From positions 35,757,747 to 35,821,746 of the forward strand of contig NC_052349.1 of NCBI RefSeq assembly GCF_009727055.1: a stretch of 64,000 nt of DNA, written 5' to 3'. A program made the position numbers and the translations under genes. Below are positions 12,361 to 25,900 of the stretch, one piece after another. The stretch comes from Benincasa hispida (taxonomy: Eukaryota; Streptophyta; Magnoliopsida; Cucurbitales; Cucurbitaceae). Position 1 is the first letter of the stretch. Each line of letters starts with the position of its first letter. Under the pieces are notes generated by a model, which saw only the letters and a program-made list of their open reading frames with translations, did no database searches and was not told the DNA's origin.

Positions 12361-13830
12361 ATGGCAATGCATCGGTATGAACAAGCTGATGATGAATCCC
12401 AAACCCATTTGTTTCCGCTCGATTCTTTGTTTTGTGAGGAGGAGAAATGGGAGGAGGAGGAAGATGAAGCTGACTTCGAACAAACCCATCACACCCATTT
12501 CTCTTCTTTGGGGTTTTTAGAGGAAGATCTCTCCGGGGAAGATGAACGGCTTCTCTCCATGTTGTCTAAGGAAACAGAGCAGCTGAAACAGAGCAATCTT
12601 GAGCTTAAAGCTTTGTTGATGGATCCTTCTGTTTCTGCTGCTCGTTCTTCAGCTGTGGAGTGGATGCTCAAAGTCCAATCCCATTATGGGTTTTCAACTC
12701 TCACTACGATTTTGGCTGTTGCTTATTTTGATAGATTCCTCTTGAGCTTCCATTTTAGGAGTGACAAGCCGTGGATGAACCAGCTTGTGGCTGTCACTTG
12801 CCTCTCTTTGGCGGCTAAAGTGGAGGAGATTCAAGTTCCTCTTCTCTTGGACCTTCAAGTATGTTTAGATTATGCAATACCATCATTTTGTCAATCGAGT
12901 TCTAATGTTATGGATGATTAAGATTTGTTCTTGCAGATAACGTGTTTGTTTTAATGTCTCAGGTAGAGGATGCTAAGTACGTATTTGAGGCTAAAACCAT
13001 TCAGAGAATGGAGCTTCTAGTGCTCTCAACTCTTCAGTGGAGGATGCATTTAGTGACTCCATATTCTTTTCTTGATCACATTGTAAAGAGGCTTGGGTTA
13101 AAGAACAATCTTCACTTGGAGTTCTTCAGGCGTTCTGAGCATCTTCTCCTCTCTTTACTTTCAGGTTAGAACTTACAACCACCTAAAAGTAGATTAGACT
13201 TCGTGCATTACATGTACAAATGAAGTGGAAAATGATTAAATTTGGTATTTTTTCCCTTGAATTCTCATTTCATGACTTGGAACTTCTCTTGGATCTTGTT
13301 AGATTCAAGATTTGTGGGTTATCTTCCATCTGTCTTAGCAACTGCAACAATGATGGAAGTGATAGATCAGATTGAGCCCCATAAGACATTGGAGTACCAA
13401 GATAAGCTTTTGGGTGTCCTCAAAATGAGCAAGGTTTGTTGTGAAAGGAATCTCATTATAAGCTCATTGCCTGGTTTATGCAAATTAACCAATTATTTTT
13501 TATATTAACTTTTACACTGCATTTGAGCAGGAAAAAGTGCAATGCTGTTACAACCTTGTTGTGGAGCATTCAAAGGCCTATGATAATGGCTTTTATCATC
13601 CCATCAACTCCCACAAGCGCAAGCATGAACAGCAAGCTCCTGATAGCCCAAGTGGTGTGATTGATGCTGGTTTCAGTTCAGACAGCTCCAATGATTCTTG
13701 GGCATTTAGAGCAGCATCAGTTTGTTCATCACCTGAACCTTCTTTCAAGAAGATCAAATCTGAAGAGCCAAAGATGAAATTTCATTCTCTTAACAGGGCA
13801 TTTCTGGACATTGTTGGCAGCCCTTCTTGA
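12361..13830 (+). CDS. CYCD3: D3-type cyclin (G1/S regulator)
   Basis: Four exons: 12361-12858, 12963-13164, 13303-13433, 13531-13830. All introns are GT..AG and phases agree, giving 376 aa, the usual length for plant CYCD3. D-type cyclins bind CDKA and drive retinoblastoma-related phosphorylation at G1/S in the nucleus. The Rb-binding motif LFCEE (LxCxE) is at residues 23-27, followed by an acidic stretch. The cyclin N-box runs from about 60 to 195 and includes AYFDRFLLS and LAAKVEE (150-156). The cyclin C-box follows, with [13 protein letters not shown]. The C-terminal tail is rich in Ser, Pro, Glu and Asp (SSPEPSFKK), a PEST-like region expected to shorten protein life. The start is chosen because it gives the conserved length and is the first in-frame ATG. 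D3 rather than D1 or D2 is judged from exon pattern and tail. Confidence 0.95.
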
Positions 13831-14210
13831 TTCTCAATTTGCCCCCCTCTTTTCGCCTCCAACGTTCTAGGAAATGATTATTGTTTATAATGCTGCACGA
13901 TTTCTCACTTTTGTTGCTGCAAGTTGAGGGAACTTTTCTTCCATTGTTATCCAATTGCCCACAATGCCCTTGGCATCAGGATGGGAAAAATGAAGAGAAG
14001 AGCACTGATGGGGATTTGATTTGATGGGAATTTTCACAAGAACAGAAGTGACCAGAGAAAATGGGCATTGGAGTAGACAAAACAAACAACAAAAGTATGC
14101 AGTCTGGCTTCTCTCTAAAACTGTATACATTTCTGCCATCCCCATCCTACTTGATTTCAAATCAGATGACTTTTCTTTTTGTTTTGAACAAAACTCATAT
14201 ATTATTATTA

Positions 14211-14216
14211 AATAAA
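14211..14216 (+). terminator. Likely poly(A) signal of the cyclin gene
   Basis: AATAAA lies 381 nt after the cyclin stop codon, followed by T-rich sequence near 14247-14265. Plant poly(A) signals are loose, so the actual cleavage site could differ. Confidence 0.4.
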
Positions 14217-14269
14217 AGCACAGCATTTCTTGTTCATCAGTGTTTTGACTTTTTTCTTTTTTGTTAATA

Positions 14270-15879
14270 ATTTGAATGAGTAGCTGGCTTACTCTTTACA
14301 TTTTGGTCATAAAATCCACCTTGAATGAAATGATATCTGATGGAAGCTTTGGTTATCTCAAAGCCAGTTTCAGTGATTATCATCGTTGATCTTGGATATT
14401 ATCTTGTTCCATTACCAATTTAGCTTCAAGTAGTTGTTGAATTAATGTTAAACTTTACTCTGACTCACATGTGTTCCAGGCAAATGGGTAATAGCTTGAA
14501 ACTGGCTGCGGAATGAGCCAAGGATGTTTTGTCTTTTGAAAAATGTTGTTTGTTTCAATGGATTGGACCTGTCTACAATCTCCTCCTCTGAAACAGTCTT
14601 ATTAAAGTTGCATAAACTTTTCTTTTGGTTGTTTGTATTCTCTTTTTATAATGACAGTGATTTTGAACCAAATCTAAATGGAATTGGTTTTCTTTGTGGG
14701 GGGAAATTAATTTGAATCCAAATTTATTTTGTGGGAAATACTTTTTGACTAGAGAGAGAAATAGAGAATAAGCTGAGCCATAAATTCTCTGCTTTTTGGC
14801 TCCAACTGAAGAGGGGTGGGGTGTAATTATCCTATTTTTTAGAAAAATATATATGATTATGACTTTTTTAAAGAAAAAGATTGAAAATGAGATAATGAGT
14901 TCAAATCATGATTCCAAAATAGAGGAAAACTAATTGATGCGTTGAATTTTTTAAGGGAGTTTGGAATTCTTTCTCCTGAAAGTTCAATATAGTTTGGTTC
15001 AATGATTTTAGTCCCAATGGTGAATTTTTCACCAATAATGAGTGATTATGATTTAATAGTATGTTTGATGATTGCATTTAAATTTTAACCATAACAAGTG
15101 TTTTTTTCCCCTAAATCTATAGTGCTATCATGTGATTTAAATTATTTCCCTAAAGTTCATGTTTTCTTCTTCTTTTTTTTTTTTTTTTTATCATTCTAAG
15201 TTAAAGTTTTTACTATTCATCAATAAGGTAAAATGAGATTTCAGGCATTGTGATTGAAAATAATTGATTGCAGTAGATTCTTTACTTAGGACACTCTTCA
15301 TCTTTTTTTTTCCTTCTCTCTTTTCCTTTTCTTATAACATCTTTTCAAAGGAGAAAAAATAGATATTTCGTCACTATCAATTAGCTTTAAAAATTGGAAG
15401 CACAACATCTATATCAACATATAATGAAGAGACACTCTTAAGCTAACAAAGACGATATCTATCCACGAAGTTTTAAACAAGAATTAATATTAAGTTCAAC
15501 ATCATAGAAGGGTTCAAAATCGATAATACACCAATAAGAATAAAGAAAATGTGCCATTTTTAAAAGGAATTTGAGCACAATCAATTCCACATTTGACCCT
15601 CTCTCTCTCTTTTAAATCTTCCCTCTTCACTCTTGTTGTTTTAAGGTTGGTAGAGTGGTGCATATGGAAGGTAGATGTGTGCTATAGTTATAATTATGCA
15701 CTATATATATATATAGAGGGAAACAGCTTTGTTCCTTACAAAGCCAAGGACTAAAAGGTCAATGAATGTTTGTCCCCCACACTAATAATAATGCTACGTT
15801 TACAATGTATGTTATCTTATTCATTGAACTATGTTCGAACGAGAAAAAGAAATCACATTTTATTTTATTGTCTTTTTTA
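14270..15879. other. Gene-free region
   Basis: No supported gene on either strand. It contains T-rich tracts (15174-15190, 15303-15312), a tctctctctc tract at 15599-15610 and an atatatatat run near 15704-15713. Confidence 0.45.
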
Positions 15880-15962
15880 GTACAAAATTTAGAGTATAAA
15901 GATTTGAACTTACGATCTGAAAAAAGAATGCATATCAATTACCGTTAAGCTATGTTCATGGT
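15880..15962 (-). mobile_element. tRNA-derived SINE-like fragment
   Basis: Read on the - strand, a Pol III A-box-like tagcttaacggt (15941-15952) is followed about 30 nt later by a B-box-like agttcaaatc (15901-15910), the layout of a tRNA-derived SINE head. The intervening sequence does not fold as an intact tRNA. Ends are approximate and no target duplication was identified. Confidence 0.4.
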
Positions 15963-17390
15963 TATCTCTTTAATCAAAATTGGGTTTGAAATTTAGACCA
16001 AAAAGAATTTGCTATATTAATAAATATATGTTTAGGGTTTCTTGGTAAACAGCTGTAAAGCTTGTATATGCATAACCAAAAAGAGAAGTATAGGAAAGTG
16101 TGATTTCCTCCCTCCCTCTTTCCCTTCTTATCTCTCTCTATCTCACTATAGTAATGAAGGAAGGAATGGGAGAATTTCAAACTTTTAAGATCAAATATTG
16201 TGGGCCCCTTTTTCTTTTTCTTTTTCTTTTTTTGAAAACAATTAAATTCTTTGCTTCAAACAATGGTGTTGGAAATTTGAATTTATGAATTATAATGGAT
16301 GTACTAATGTTTTGTCCAATTCAACTATATTCAAATCAATATTAAATTCAACCCGAATAGTAAATCATCTATTTCTAAGTCTAACGTTAAATTCTACCTT
16401 ATCCCTTTATCTAAATTCATCCAAAAAAAAAAAAAAAAAACTTAAATTCATCGAATGTCAACTTGTCACTTCTCTTTTTTGTGTATGTATGATACATCAT
16501 TCTTTAACACCTTTAAAATAGATGAAATTAATGGCAGAAATTTATTGGACAGAAAAATTGAAGTCTTGCACCAATTATAACCTTTTAAATTACAAAGACA
16601 AGTTATAGACACAAATTTAAAAGTTTAGATATCAAACTTACAAGTAATTGAATCACTATAAATTATATAGACTTGCATAAACATATGTTTGGTTTGAAGT
16701 TAAGAATTAGTAAAAACAGTGAAAGATTACTTTTTGTAGTACGAATGAAGGTATGAAGATTTGAATCTCTAATCTCAAATGGAGGAATATATACGACAAT
16801 AACTACTACTAATTTATGTTGACTTTAATTATAAAACACCAACTTGAATTTACTCAATCAAGTCCATGTTTTAATGATAAGTGTTTTTTTTTTTTTTTTG
16901 ACATTAATACCTTGGAAATAAAATAATCAGATATCCTTGATTGCATTGAATACCCAATAGGCAATAAGAAAGAAACACATTTTAAATACCAATCTCCATA
17001 GTTGGGGCAAAAAAGAAAATAGGGAAATTATTATCACAACCCTCAAAGTTTGCATACAAAATTAATGCATCAATAATTAGAGAAGAAGAAGAAAAATATA
17101 TTAATTTAGAGAGAGAGAGGAAAATGAAGGGATAACATTTGATAGAGAATCTGAAAGAGCAGAATGGTATTGTGGAAACTTCTCAGCTGCCAATAAGAAA
17201 AAAGTGAGAATAAAGAGACAATTAATTTTTATTTTTTATTTATTTATTTTGTAAGGAGAAAAGAGACAATGTTAAATGACTCGAAAAAGCATTCCAAATG
17301 GTCCCTCTTTTACTCTGGGAATTTTCACTCCCTATGCATGACCCAACTTAATGTTGTGTTTCTTCTTTTTTCTTTTTTTCTTTTTAAAAT

Positions 17391-17421
<31 letters not shown>

Positions 17422-17733
17422 AAAAAAATCTCTCCTGTCTCTACTGAGTAAATGTTTGATGTTATACAATGGGGATCCAATGTGTGTAGGATCAAGTTTT
17501 TGTGTAGACTTGTCCCTTTCTTTTGTGTGTATGTGATGCCAAATATTTTATACATTCATTCCAAGTTTTCATATCCTTCTATAGTGTACTATCTAAAATT
17601 ATGTCATAATTATTTGATTTTTGAAATTTATACTATTTTCTCATGATTTTTATCTTTCTTTTAAAAAAAATCACATTTGAATTCATTGTTAAAGTAATAA
17701 GATCAAAACTACATTTTTTTTTTTAACTTAGGA
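15963..17733. other. Gene-free region
   Basis: No supported gene. It contains homopolymer runs (A at 16424-16440, T at 16887-16900) and an almost perfect AT hairpin of aat/att triplets at 17390-17420. A B-box-like gatttgaatctc near 16759 may mark another decayed SINE. Confidence 0.4.
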
Positions 17734-18078
17734 TTGGATTTTGAATACTTCCCTGTTGGAAAGGTCACCGAAGTTCAACATTCACTAAAAAATGGGAAGA
17801 ATATAAGGTGTGTAAGTGAAGAGATTAAAAATATCTCTAATGGTAGGAGGCTTTTGGGTGAAACGAAAAATAAACGTATGGGAGATTATGTCCAACATAG
17901 ACAAAATTATATCATTGTGGAGATGGGTAGAGGTTTCTTGTTCCTAACAATCCCTAAAAATAAAAAATCAAATAGTTACCAGAGCATAAATTTTCATTTT
18001 TATAATGTGTTCGTTGATGAAGAGGGTCAAATTCTCTATGTAAACAGAATGTATATCACTATCTTTTGCAACTTTTAA
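17734..18078 (+). CDS. ORF of unknown function (114 aa), probably repeat-derived
   Basis: I do not recognise this protein. It begins MDFEYFPVGKV and is hydrophilic and Lys/Arg-rich, with a hydrophobic stretch containing YIIVEMGRGFLFLTIP about two thirds along. That pattern vaguely recalls multi-copy cucurbit proteins with a small alpha/beta domain, but this is an impression from memory. No upstream exon, TATA box or conserved motif supports expression. The downstream sequence (to about 18627) continues with broken frames, so a decayed transposon-encoded protein is the likeliest reading. Confidence 0.3.
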   Translation: MDFEYFPVGKVTEVQHSLKNGKNIRCVSEEIKNISNGRRLLGETKNKRMGDYVQHRQNYIIVEMGRGFLFLTIPKNKKSNSYQSINFHFYNVFVDEEGQILYVNRMYITIFCNF

Positions 18079-19434
18079 AGAAAATAATAATATTGATCGT
18101 GTCGGGTCCTGGAGACTAGAATGGTCGAAGATCAAAATCTAAAATTGTCAAGGGTTGATCATCGAAGCCAGAGCAATAACTTAGAAAGAATTAAAGCGTC
18201 GATATAAGTAACAACCACCTTCAAAATCAATTCATTAGGATCGTTATTACCTTTTACCCTCTCACTTCTTCTACATCTTTAGGGGACGAAAATTATTATT
18301 GAAAGCTTAATCCATAGTTATTCTACAATGGTCGGGCTTTTATTTCAATTAATTAGATGTTCTAGGGGAATTAATTTCACAAGGTTCTTTTTTATTGTTG
18401 CCTCACCTAGGAAGGACAGAGTTAGTATATGTTCAATGAGTTTTCCATATTCCAAAAATAGTATTTTAGAAATAAAGGTTGTCATCCAACATGCATTAAT
18501 TATTCACAAGTTCAACTTCACATATACCTTAAATGAAAGAATAAGCATGGTAGCTCTCATAAAATATTTTACAAAATTTTTACTATTGGGAAAGCACTTT
18601 TTTTTTTTTTTTTTTTCTACTCAGTAAAAATGAAAATTTGGAATATATTGTAGCTTTCCTTGATGGGGCCATGAACTGTGTTTGAATAAGTAACTCATGA
18701 ATTTACCACAACAGAGTGAAAGGAACCATACATAATAAATGAACCAAATAAGTTTGTCAATTGAGCTAAGAGATCATTAAGTTGTGGGCTGGCTATCCAT
18801 TTATCTAGTCCCCTCATTCTACCCTCTCATGTTCCAAACTTATCTATTTGATTTAAATGATTCGATAGTTTCGGTATGACATTCTAATAAACTTCTACTT
18901 TAAGGAGTGAAGTAGTGAAATTTAGGAAGTAATGAATCCATGGACCACGAATGTTAGGAGTTAATAAACATAAAATTGATGTTTTTTAGTCGTGGGACTT
19001 ACAAACTCCTTGAGTAAATAAAAAGTGGAGTTTATAACTATACTCTTGCAACTCTGTGTATCAAACACCCTCTAAAAGAATAATGTATTTTTTAAACTAA
19101 TAATAAAGTTAAGGATATGTTTTATTATATGTAATTTAGTTGTTTTTATATCAATTGTTTTTCAAACACGAGGTTAACATTTGAGCCATTCTTTTATTTC
19201 AATAATAAGAGGATTTAAACACCTAACCTTTTGGTAGAAGGAACATGTCTAAATCAATTGAATAATATTGAAATTGGTTGCGAAAATTGGAACATGAATA
19301 TGAAAAGTTACTAATGATTTAACCAATTGATAAAGATCCAAATGGTATATATTGTTGTAAAAATGTAACTTAATAAGCATATAGATATATGTTAGCAACA
19401 ACTAAAAGGTCTGTGTTTCAAATTCTTTTATTGT

Positions 19435-19471
<37 letters not shown>

Positions 19472-20805
19472 TGTATGTATGTTCAAAAAGTGGAGGGAAA
19501 AAATAAGAGATAATTTTTTTTTTATTTAAAAAAGAAAACTATTGTGGAAATTAGAAGAAAAATGATTAAATAGGGTTACCTAAAAATACTGTCCCACATC
19601 CAACATGTTAAATGAGAAATAGACAAACAGCATTAACTCTACACAGAATGAATGGTAAAAAACAGTGCAAAGATTGGTGGTCCTTTTGGCTGAGACAGGT
19701 TGGTTTTTACCCTAAACAAAAAGAAAATTGTAAAAATAGTCAATTACTAAAATTCCTATATTATTATTATTATACTTTTTTTAAACCAAAATTATTTTAA
19801 TTGTTGGTAAGTGAATTAAAAGAAACAAAAAAATAAAAATAACAAAAAAAAAAAACAAAAGGATCTTAGATGAGGAATTTGGGTGGAAAGTGGTATGGCC
19901 TAAATTTGTGAAAATTAGGGTTGAGAAACCTGCTGCTATGTCTGCCCTCTCAGACAAAGATTTGGGGTATCTTTGACAGCCTACACTGACCCTACTATTA
20001 GTATTATTACCCAACCCTTTCAAATTTTCAACTCTTTAATTTTATATTTTAAGCCCCAACTCCCATTTTGAATTTCAATCACAAAAACTACATCTCTTCT
20101 TTTTCCATCTATATCGTCTCTTCAAATATCCCTATCATTTATTTCTATTTTTGTTTTTATTTTTGAAAAAATAAAGTATAACCCTAAAGTTAAAGTGTTG
20201 TATTAATTAGAACAATGAACCAATAATTATATCAATTTAAACTCTAAACTTTTATAGAGCTTGTTGTATGGATGACCTATCCTCGAGCGCATTTATGGTT
20301 CATGGCCCGCCCTCTCAAACTTATGATATATAACCTTCTGCTTACATCATATGGCACTTTTGGACATAACATCATATCGTGATCCGGATGTACTATTCGG
20401 CCAACCGTTTTTTTTTTCTAAAGTCCTAACCCGGTTATAGAATAAAAACGTGATGACTATTTAAACGTCTTTTTCCATTCAACATCAGATCCCGTTAGGG
20501 AACCCAAACCCAACCCGATGTTTTCTCCAAAACCTTAACTCGATTTTAGATTACAAACGTGATGAATAAATTTAAAGTTCCAAGATTTTTTCTAATTTAT
20601 ATCGCGAAAATGATGAACTTTCCAACCTACGAGGGCTTAATCCTGACCCGATGCCAAGGCCCAGCCCGATGACACTTTTTCACACTTTTTTCTCTCATTA
20701 TTGCCACGGGTTAAGGAAGCCAAACCTAACCCGACAGATTTCGATTATAATTAGGAATACAAACGCAATGAATAAATTAAAAGTATCAATTTGATTTATA
20801 TACCT
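18079..20805. other. Gene-free region with T-tracts and a decayed GC-richer repeat
   Basis: There is a run of 31 Ts at 19438-19468 and another of about 18 at 18599-18616. Between about 20420 and 20790 a phrase of the type aacccgg..tagaataaaaacgtgatga recurs about three times at irregular spacing (near 20426, 20533 and 20717), each with an acccaaccccgatg-like part. This looks like an old tandem repeat. No gene is supported. Confidence 0.4.
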
Positions 20806-20985
20806 TAATGTGAGCGCACTCCCAACTGTGGTGAGACTCCTACCAATAAAACCATTGCTTGAATTTATTAGAGAGAAGCTGCAGGAATGGTTTTCCAGAC
20901 GAAGAAACCAATGGTCCTCATGTATGTCATTATACTCAAACTACATCGAAAAGCAAGTGGCAGAAGACTTCGAGAGGGGTAGACG
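20806..20985 (+). pseudogene. MULE transposase fragment (C-terminal part)
   Basis: The + frame reads through PIKPLLEFIREKLQEWF, SRRRNQW and EKQVAEDFERGRR. This matches my knowledge of the region just before the SWIM zinc finger of plant Mutator-like (MuDR) transposases, where a LVEFIRE..Q.WF pattern is followed by arginines. Only about 60 residues remain. The frame is cut at 20985, exactly where the LTR beginning tgttgag starts, so the retrotransposon inserted into an existing MULE. Neither the catalytic domain nor the zinc finger is present here. Confidence 0.65.
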
Positions 20986-22915
20986 TGTTGAGTTTTATGT
21001 CCTAAAACTCGTAGATAAAATGTTATTAATTGACTGTCATCAATAAAGAGTTATAGATGTTAATTCAATAAATGTTATTATTTGTGTTGTTTGTCTATTT
21101 TTATCTTAATAACCCTAAATCCAATAAACCAACATCCAAGGTTGCCTGTGAGTCTTGAACTTATGTGGAGACATACATGGATCAATGTTTAAGATACAAC
21201 TTGAAGAGCTTATAGTATAGGGATAAGGTTGGGTATCTTATCCTGGTAACACTATGGATACGACCTACTTTGTATTTGATACAAACGCAATGATCCAATG
21301 CATTCGTGTAGTTGACATGCGAGTGAGGGTATCCTATGCAATGAGTTTTCATAAGACCAGACCGCGAAATAGTAACCACTAGATGTAACACTATTAACTA
21401 GTTAGGCTCCTATTTCAATAGAATGACCTAGGCAACTTAGTCTTAATCCTGAGTATATTATAAATTTCTGTACACGAATGACTAACATTTGATTTGCATG
21501 GGCGAGGGTGGCCAGTTTGCCAACCCAATATGGCTACCATTTTGGGGACAAGACCAAGTGGGGAGCTGGGAACATAATAATACAAGATGGAATTCACTCC
21601 TCATTTTAAGGGTTAATAGATGAGTATTCCCTTAAGTGGTGTCTCTGAGACTTGAACAAATGGTCCTACCCTCTCGTTGGTCCGAGAGGGTTTCTATTTA
21701 TTGGTTGGACTGTAAACAGGTTGTTCATTAGAGAAGCACTAGTACTTAAGAAGTCAAAGGTAACCCAAGGGTAAAACGGTAATTTGACTCAGTTGGAGTT
21801 AGAACACTCATGAAGGACTAACTTGCTATTATTGATCTATATCCATAGACACATAAATATATCTGCAATGAGAAGAGTGTAGCTGTGGGTCTTTAATGAA
21901 GTGTACCCACAGTTAACGAATATTAATCAACTTGGTTAATGAGTTTAGCCAATTAATTTCATATCGTTGGAGCTTCTAATTTACAGGTCCACTAGTTCCC
22001 CTTGTTAGCTCACTAGAGGATATTTAAAATGGATGATTTGAAATGTTCAAATTAATTTGAGGAAACCATATAATAATGTGATTAATATATAATTGATTAT
22101 GGATATGATCTATAATTCAAATTAAATTGGAAAATAATATTTGAATAAGATTCAGTAAATTAATTCAAGAGAATTAGAATCATAAAGAATTAATTTGTAG
22201 AGAGGTATTGCACATATACATACGATGTTTATGATAATTAAATATATATATATATATATATANNNNNNNNNNNNNNNNNNNNNNNTAAATAATTATTTAA
22301 TTAATGTGCAAATTAAATTAAATAAATGTTATTTAACAGTGCTAATTAATTAAATGAGTGTTATTAATTAATTGGACTAATTAATTAAATAAGTGTTATT
22401 TAATCAATTAATTATAGAAAAGAAAAATAGGAAAATGATTAGAAAAAGGGTTTGACCCTTCTCTATAAAAGACCTCCCTATGGCCCATTTGGAATACACT
22501 GACAATACATAACATATAAGTGTTATTGTGCAAATTTTTTCCTAAGCCACAAAGAGAATTCTCCCTACTCTCCAAAACTGTTTTCTCCTCTTCTTCTCCC
22601 AATACTTGGATATCACCTATACCTCTATTGGAATCCTAGAGAATAACGAGGTTACTCTCGTAGTAGTGTTCCAGATTGTTCGAGAGATCGTTCATGATCA
22701 AGATCCTTGGAGGAACCGTTCGTTGGAACTTAAAGAAGATTGTTCGTGAAGCTTGAGAATCTACAAAGGTAAGAATAGTTCTAACTTTTTTCCCTAAAGC
22801 ATGTTATATTACATGTTTATATTATGTTTTAATATACTGAGTTTGTTTATTTAAAAATCGAATTGTGGGATACAAGGCGTTCACAATGCTTTCGCTGTAG
22901 AATTCAATCCCTTCA
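20986..22915 (+). mobile_element. 5' LTR of a Ty1/copia element (+ strand)
   Basis: This 1930-bp LTR starts TGTTGAGTTTTATGTCC and ends CCCTTCA (TG..CA). It is followed after two bases by a primer-binding site, so it is a true 5' LTR. The start phrase (tttatgtcctaaaactcg) recurs in either orientation at the starts of the LTRs at 24295-26174, 27997-31967, 28701-30655 and 35690-37462, defining one family. Other conserved blocks are ggataaggttgggtatctta near 21222 and gggtaaaacggtaatttgac near 21770. The first 5 bases upstream are agacg; no matching duplication was found at a 3' end because the element is truncated. Assembly Ns at 22263-22285 follow a TA repeat. Confidence 0.8.
22263..22285. other. 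Assembly gap (23 Ns)
   Basis: Undetermined bases directly after an (AT)n run inside the LTR. The run length at the gap is probably misassembled, so nothing should be read from this junction. Confidence 0.99.
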
Positions 22916-22917
22916 AT

Positions 22918-22930
22918 TAGTATCAGAACC
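22918..22930 (+). other. Primer-binding site (initiator tRNA-Met type)
   Basis: TAGTATCAGAACC sits three nucleotides after the LTR end. It differs from the standard plant copia site TGGTATCAGAGC by two G-to-A changes, the decay expected of methylated silent DNA. Confidence 0.7.
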
Positions 22931-25900
22931 AATTTCTTGCACGTTCTTCGTATTTTTCGAAACAAAATTAGTTTAGAGGTGGGTTTAATATTCTGCATTT
23001 GGAATGTTCGGTTTGCAAGATTGGATGTTTTCATTTTGGCATGTACATTACTTTAATTTGATTAAATTATAAGGGCCTATTGTATTTTTTGGACAATTTA
23101 ATTCTTGGTTCAAGTTTGTAAGTCCATGTCGATCGAAAGACAAACAGTTGCTGAAGAGATCGAGAAGAAATAAAAGTGTTCGGGGCAAGTTCGGAGCTAA
23201 AAACGATGTGAATAGCAACATTCTACCTCTCATTGTCACGACACTGCTATCGAATATTGCAACGTTGAAAGGTAGACGCAACACGAAACAGTGTAGTGTT
23301 GCAACGCTGTCCTCAGTGTTGTAATGCTCCAAGTTTTGATGGACTGCTGGCAGTACGTGCAAGGACGTTTCGACTGTAGCTGTTTTGACCTAATTCCTTT
23401 GTATTATTTAATTAATATTAATTAATTAATTAAATTAATAATTATATTAATTTAATCAATTTATTTTGCATTAAGATGCTAAATCGGTCCAATTTTTGTT
23501 GTTTAAATTAATTTAATTATGTATTTGTTGGATGTTTGAATTAATCATTGATTTCATATTACATATTGTATGTCATAAAGATTCAAAAATACCCACCTTA
23601 GGATAACACATGTACATGCATCATAAATAAATATAAAGGATTATATTTTATAGATGCATGATTAAATTAGTATGCTCATGCATTATGACATAAGTGTTAT
23701 GTTATGATGTATGATTAACCTAAGCATGTCTATCATCATACTATATATTAAAATTGTTATAATAAATAGTGGAATAATGTATGTGAATGCTTATTTTTCA
23801 TGTATGATTTATATAAGTATTGTATTTATCAAATGCAAATGGAATTTACATTTGAGCATGACATTACTTAGATAAATATAATTGTTGTATTTAATTGATG
23901 TCTTTATATGAAAATTTACAGGTTTTAATAAAGCATTAGAATATAAGTTTATAGTTTTAATGAGATAGTTTAAAATCTATAATCAAGATTTGCATGCAAA
24001 CATAGGTCCAAATTTATTTTAAATCGTTTAAAACTAATCAAGCTAGACTTATGTTTTTTTTCTAATGGGATTAGGAATAGTTAATCTTTTTAATTTATTT
24101 TAATAGGATTAATATGAATTTAATTAAAAGATTAAATTTATAAAATAATTGTACATAAGGGACCTTTATCTAAGGAAGGTTATGTCTAAGAGGAGGTATT
24201 TAAGCTAACAGAAATGGAATACCTCCACTTGGGAATCGACCCTGAAGGTTAATTGGACAAATATTTTATAAGCATGCAATAAATAATTGATTTTTGATGG
24301 AATACACAAGCATGCAACGGAAGCAAACAGAATCAATAAGCACTCTAATTACATTTAATTGGAGTTCTAAAGCATGCTATTTCAGAAAAATGAAGAGGGT
24401 TTCAAGATGAACATACTTTTGATGATTTCTCCCAAATTCAAGCTGCTCTTCACTCTAAATCTTCTCCAAATTGACAATGAACCACCAAGAGGGAATTGAG
24501 AGAGTTTGTGAGGAAGAAAATGAAGTAGCTGAAAACTAATTTCTCTAGCCGAATCTCTTCTTCTTGGATGTTTCAATTCAGCAAATTGTGAGAGTTTTAT
24601 TTTCTTCAACATGCAAGCACTCCCCAGCCATCAAAATGGCTAGCACCTCCTATATTAAAGGTGAGCTTTGTGTACTCTTGTAGGAAGAACACTCCTACTT
24701 GGAGGAAAAATGGGAAAAACTCACTTAGTTCTTCTTCCAATTTTTTCAATTTTTTATTTCAAAATTCAATTAATTCAAAAATTAATTAAAAATGATTTAA
24801 TTAATTCATAATTAATCAAATCCAAAATATCAAAATCCAATTTCTTTAAATTGAATTGAATTTTATTTTTAATTAATTAAACATAATTAATTTAATATCA
24901 AATTAATCACACACCTAATTTTAAACATGAATTCTATTCATGCAATTAATATTTAAATCAATATTTAAGTATTATAAACTCTCCAATTTCGTTTAATTTC
25001 AATAAATTAAACGTTAATTATATTGAATATAATTAAACAAACCTTAATTTGATTTTGAACTTATTAATTCAAAAATCCTAATTCAATTTGAACAATTCAA
25101 ATTGATATTATTCCAAATTCACTCAATTTATTAATTCAAGGTGTTCATGTTTTAAGAGCTAGTACAGAGACCTTATGGACCTACCGATCATGAGCTAAGA
25201 TTAATTGGCTAAAACTCTTTAGACCAAATTAATTACTATTCGTTAACTATCAAGTCACACCATTATAGCTCGATAGTTGCACTCTACTCACTATAGATAT
25301 ATTTGTGTCCACATGATTTAATCATAACCAGTAAGTCGACCATTCACAGGTTGTTCGTAATAACGGCTGGGTCAATATGCCGTTTTACCCCCAATATTAC
25401 GTCTTGTTCCTTAAGTTCATACTGATCATCTAATGAACAATTGGTTTATGATCTAATCACTAAACTGGATCCCTCTCAGACCTGGATTCAGTACTTAAGA
25501 GAACAACTTTTTTCTATCCCTAAATCGGATAGGTGTGAATTCTGTTTTGCACCCTATGTCCCCAACTATCTACCCGATATTACCTCTGAAATGGGAAGCT
25601 TATTGAGTCGACACTGTTAAGCCAACCCTCACTCATGCAAATCTAAGGATAATCCCGAATAGACAGGAGTTCATAGTTAGATCAGGATGAAGATCGAATT
25701 ACCTAGGTTATCTAAGCGAAATAGTCAGTCTTAAACAGTAAACAACGTTATAAAGTAAGAATGGCTTATTCCTTAGTTTGATCTTATGCAAACTCATTGC
25801 ATAGGACGCCTTCACTCCTCATGTCAATATATGAACGAATCCGGATCACTTCGTTTGTAGTATCTTTACAACAATTTGTAACAGCCACAGAGTAGGCCAC

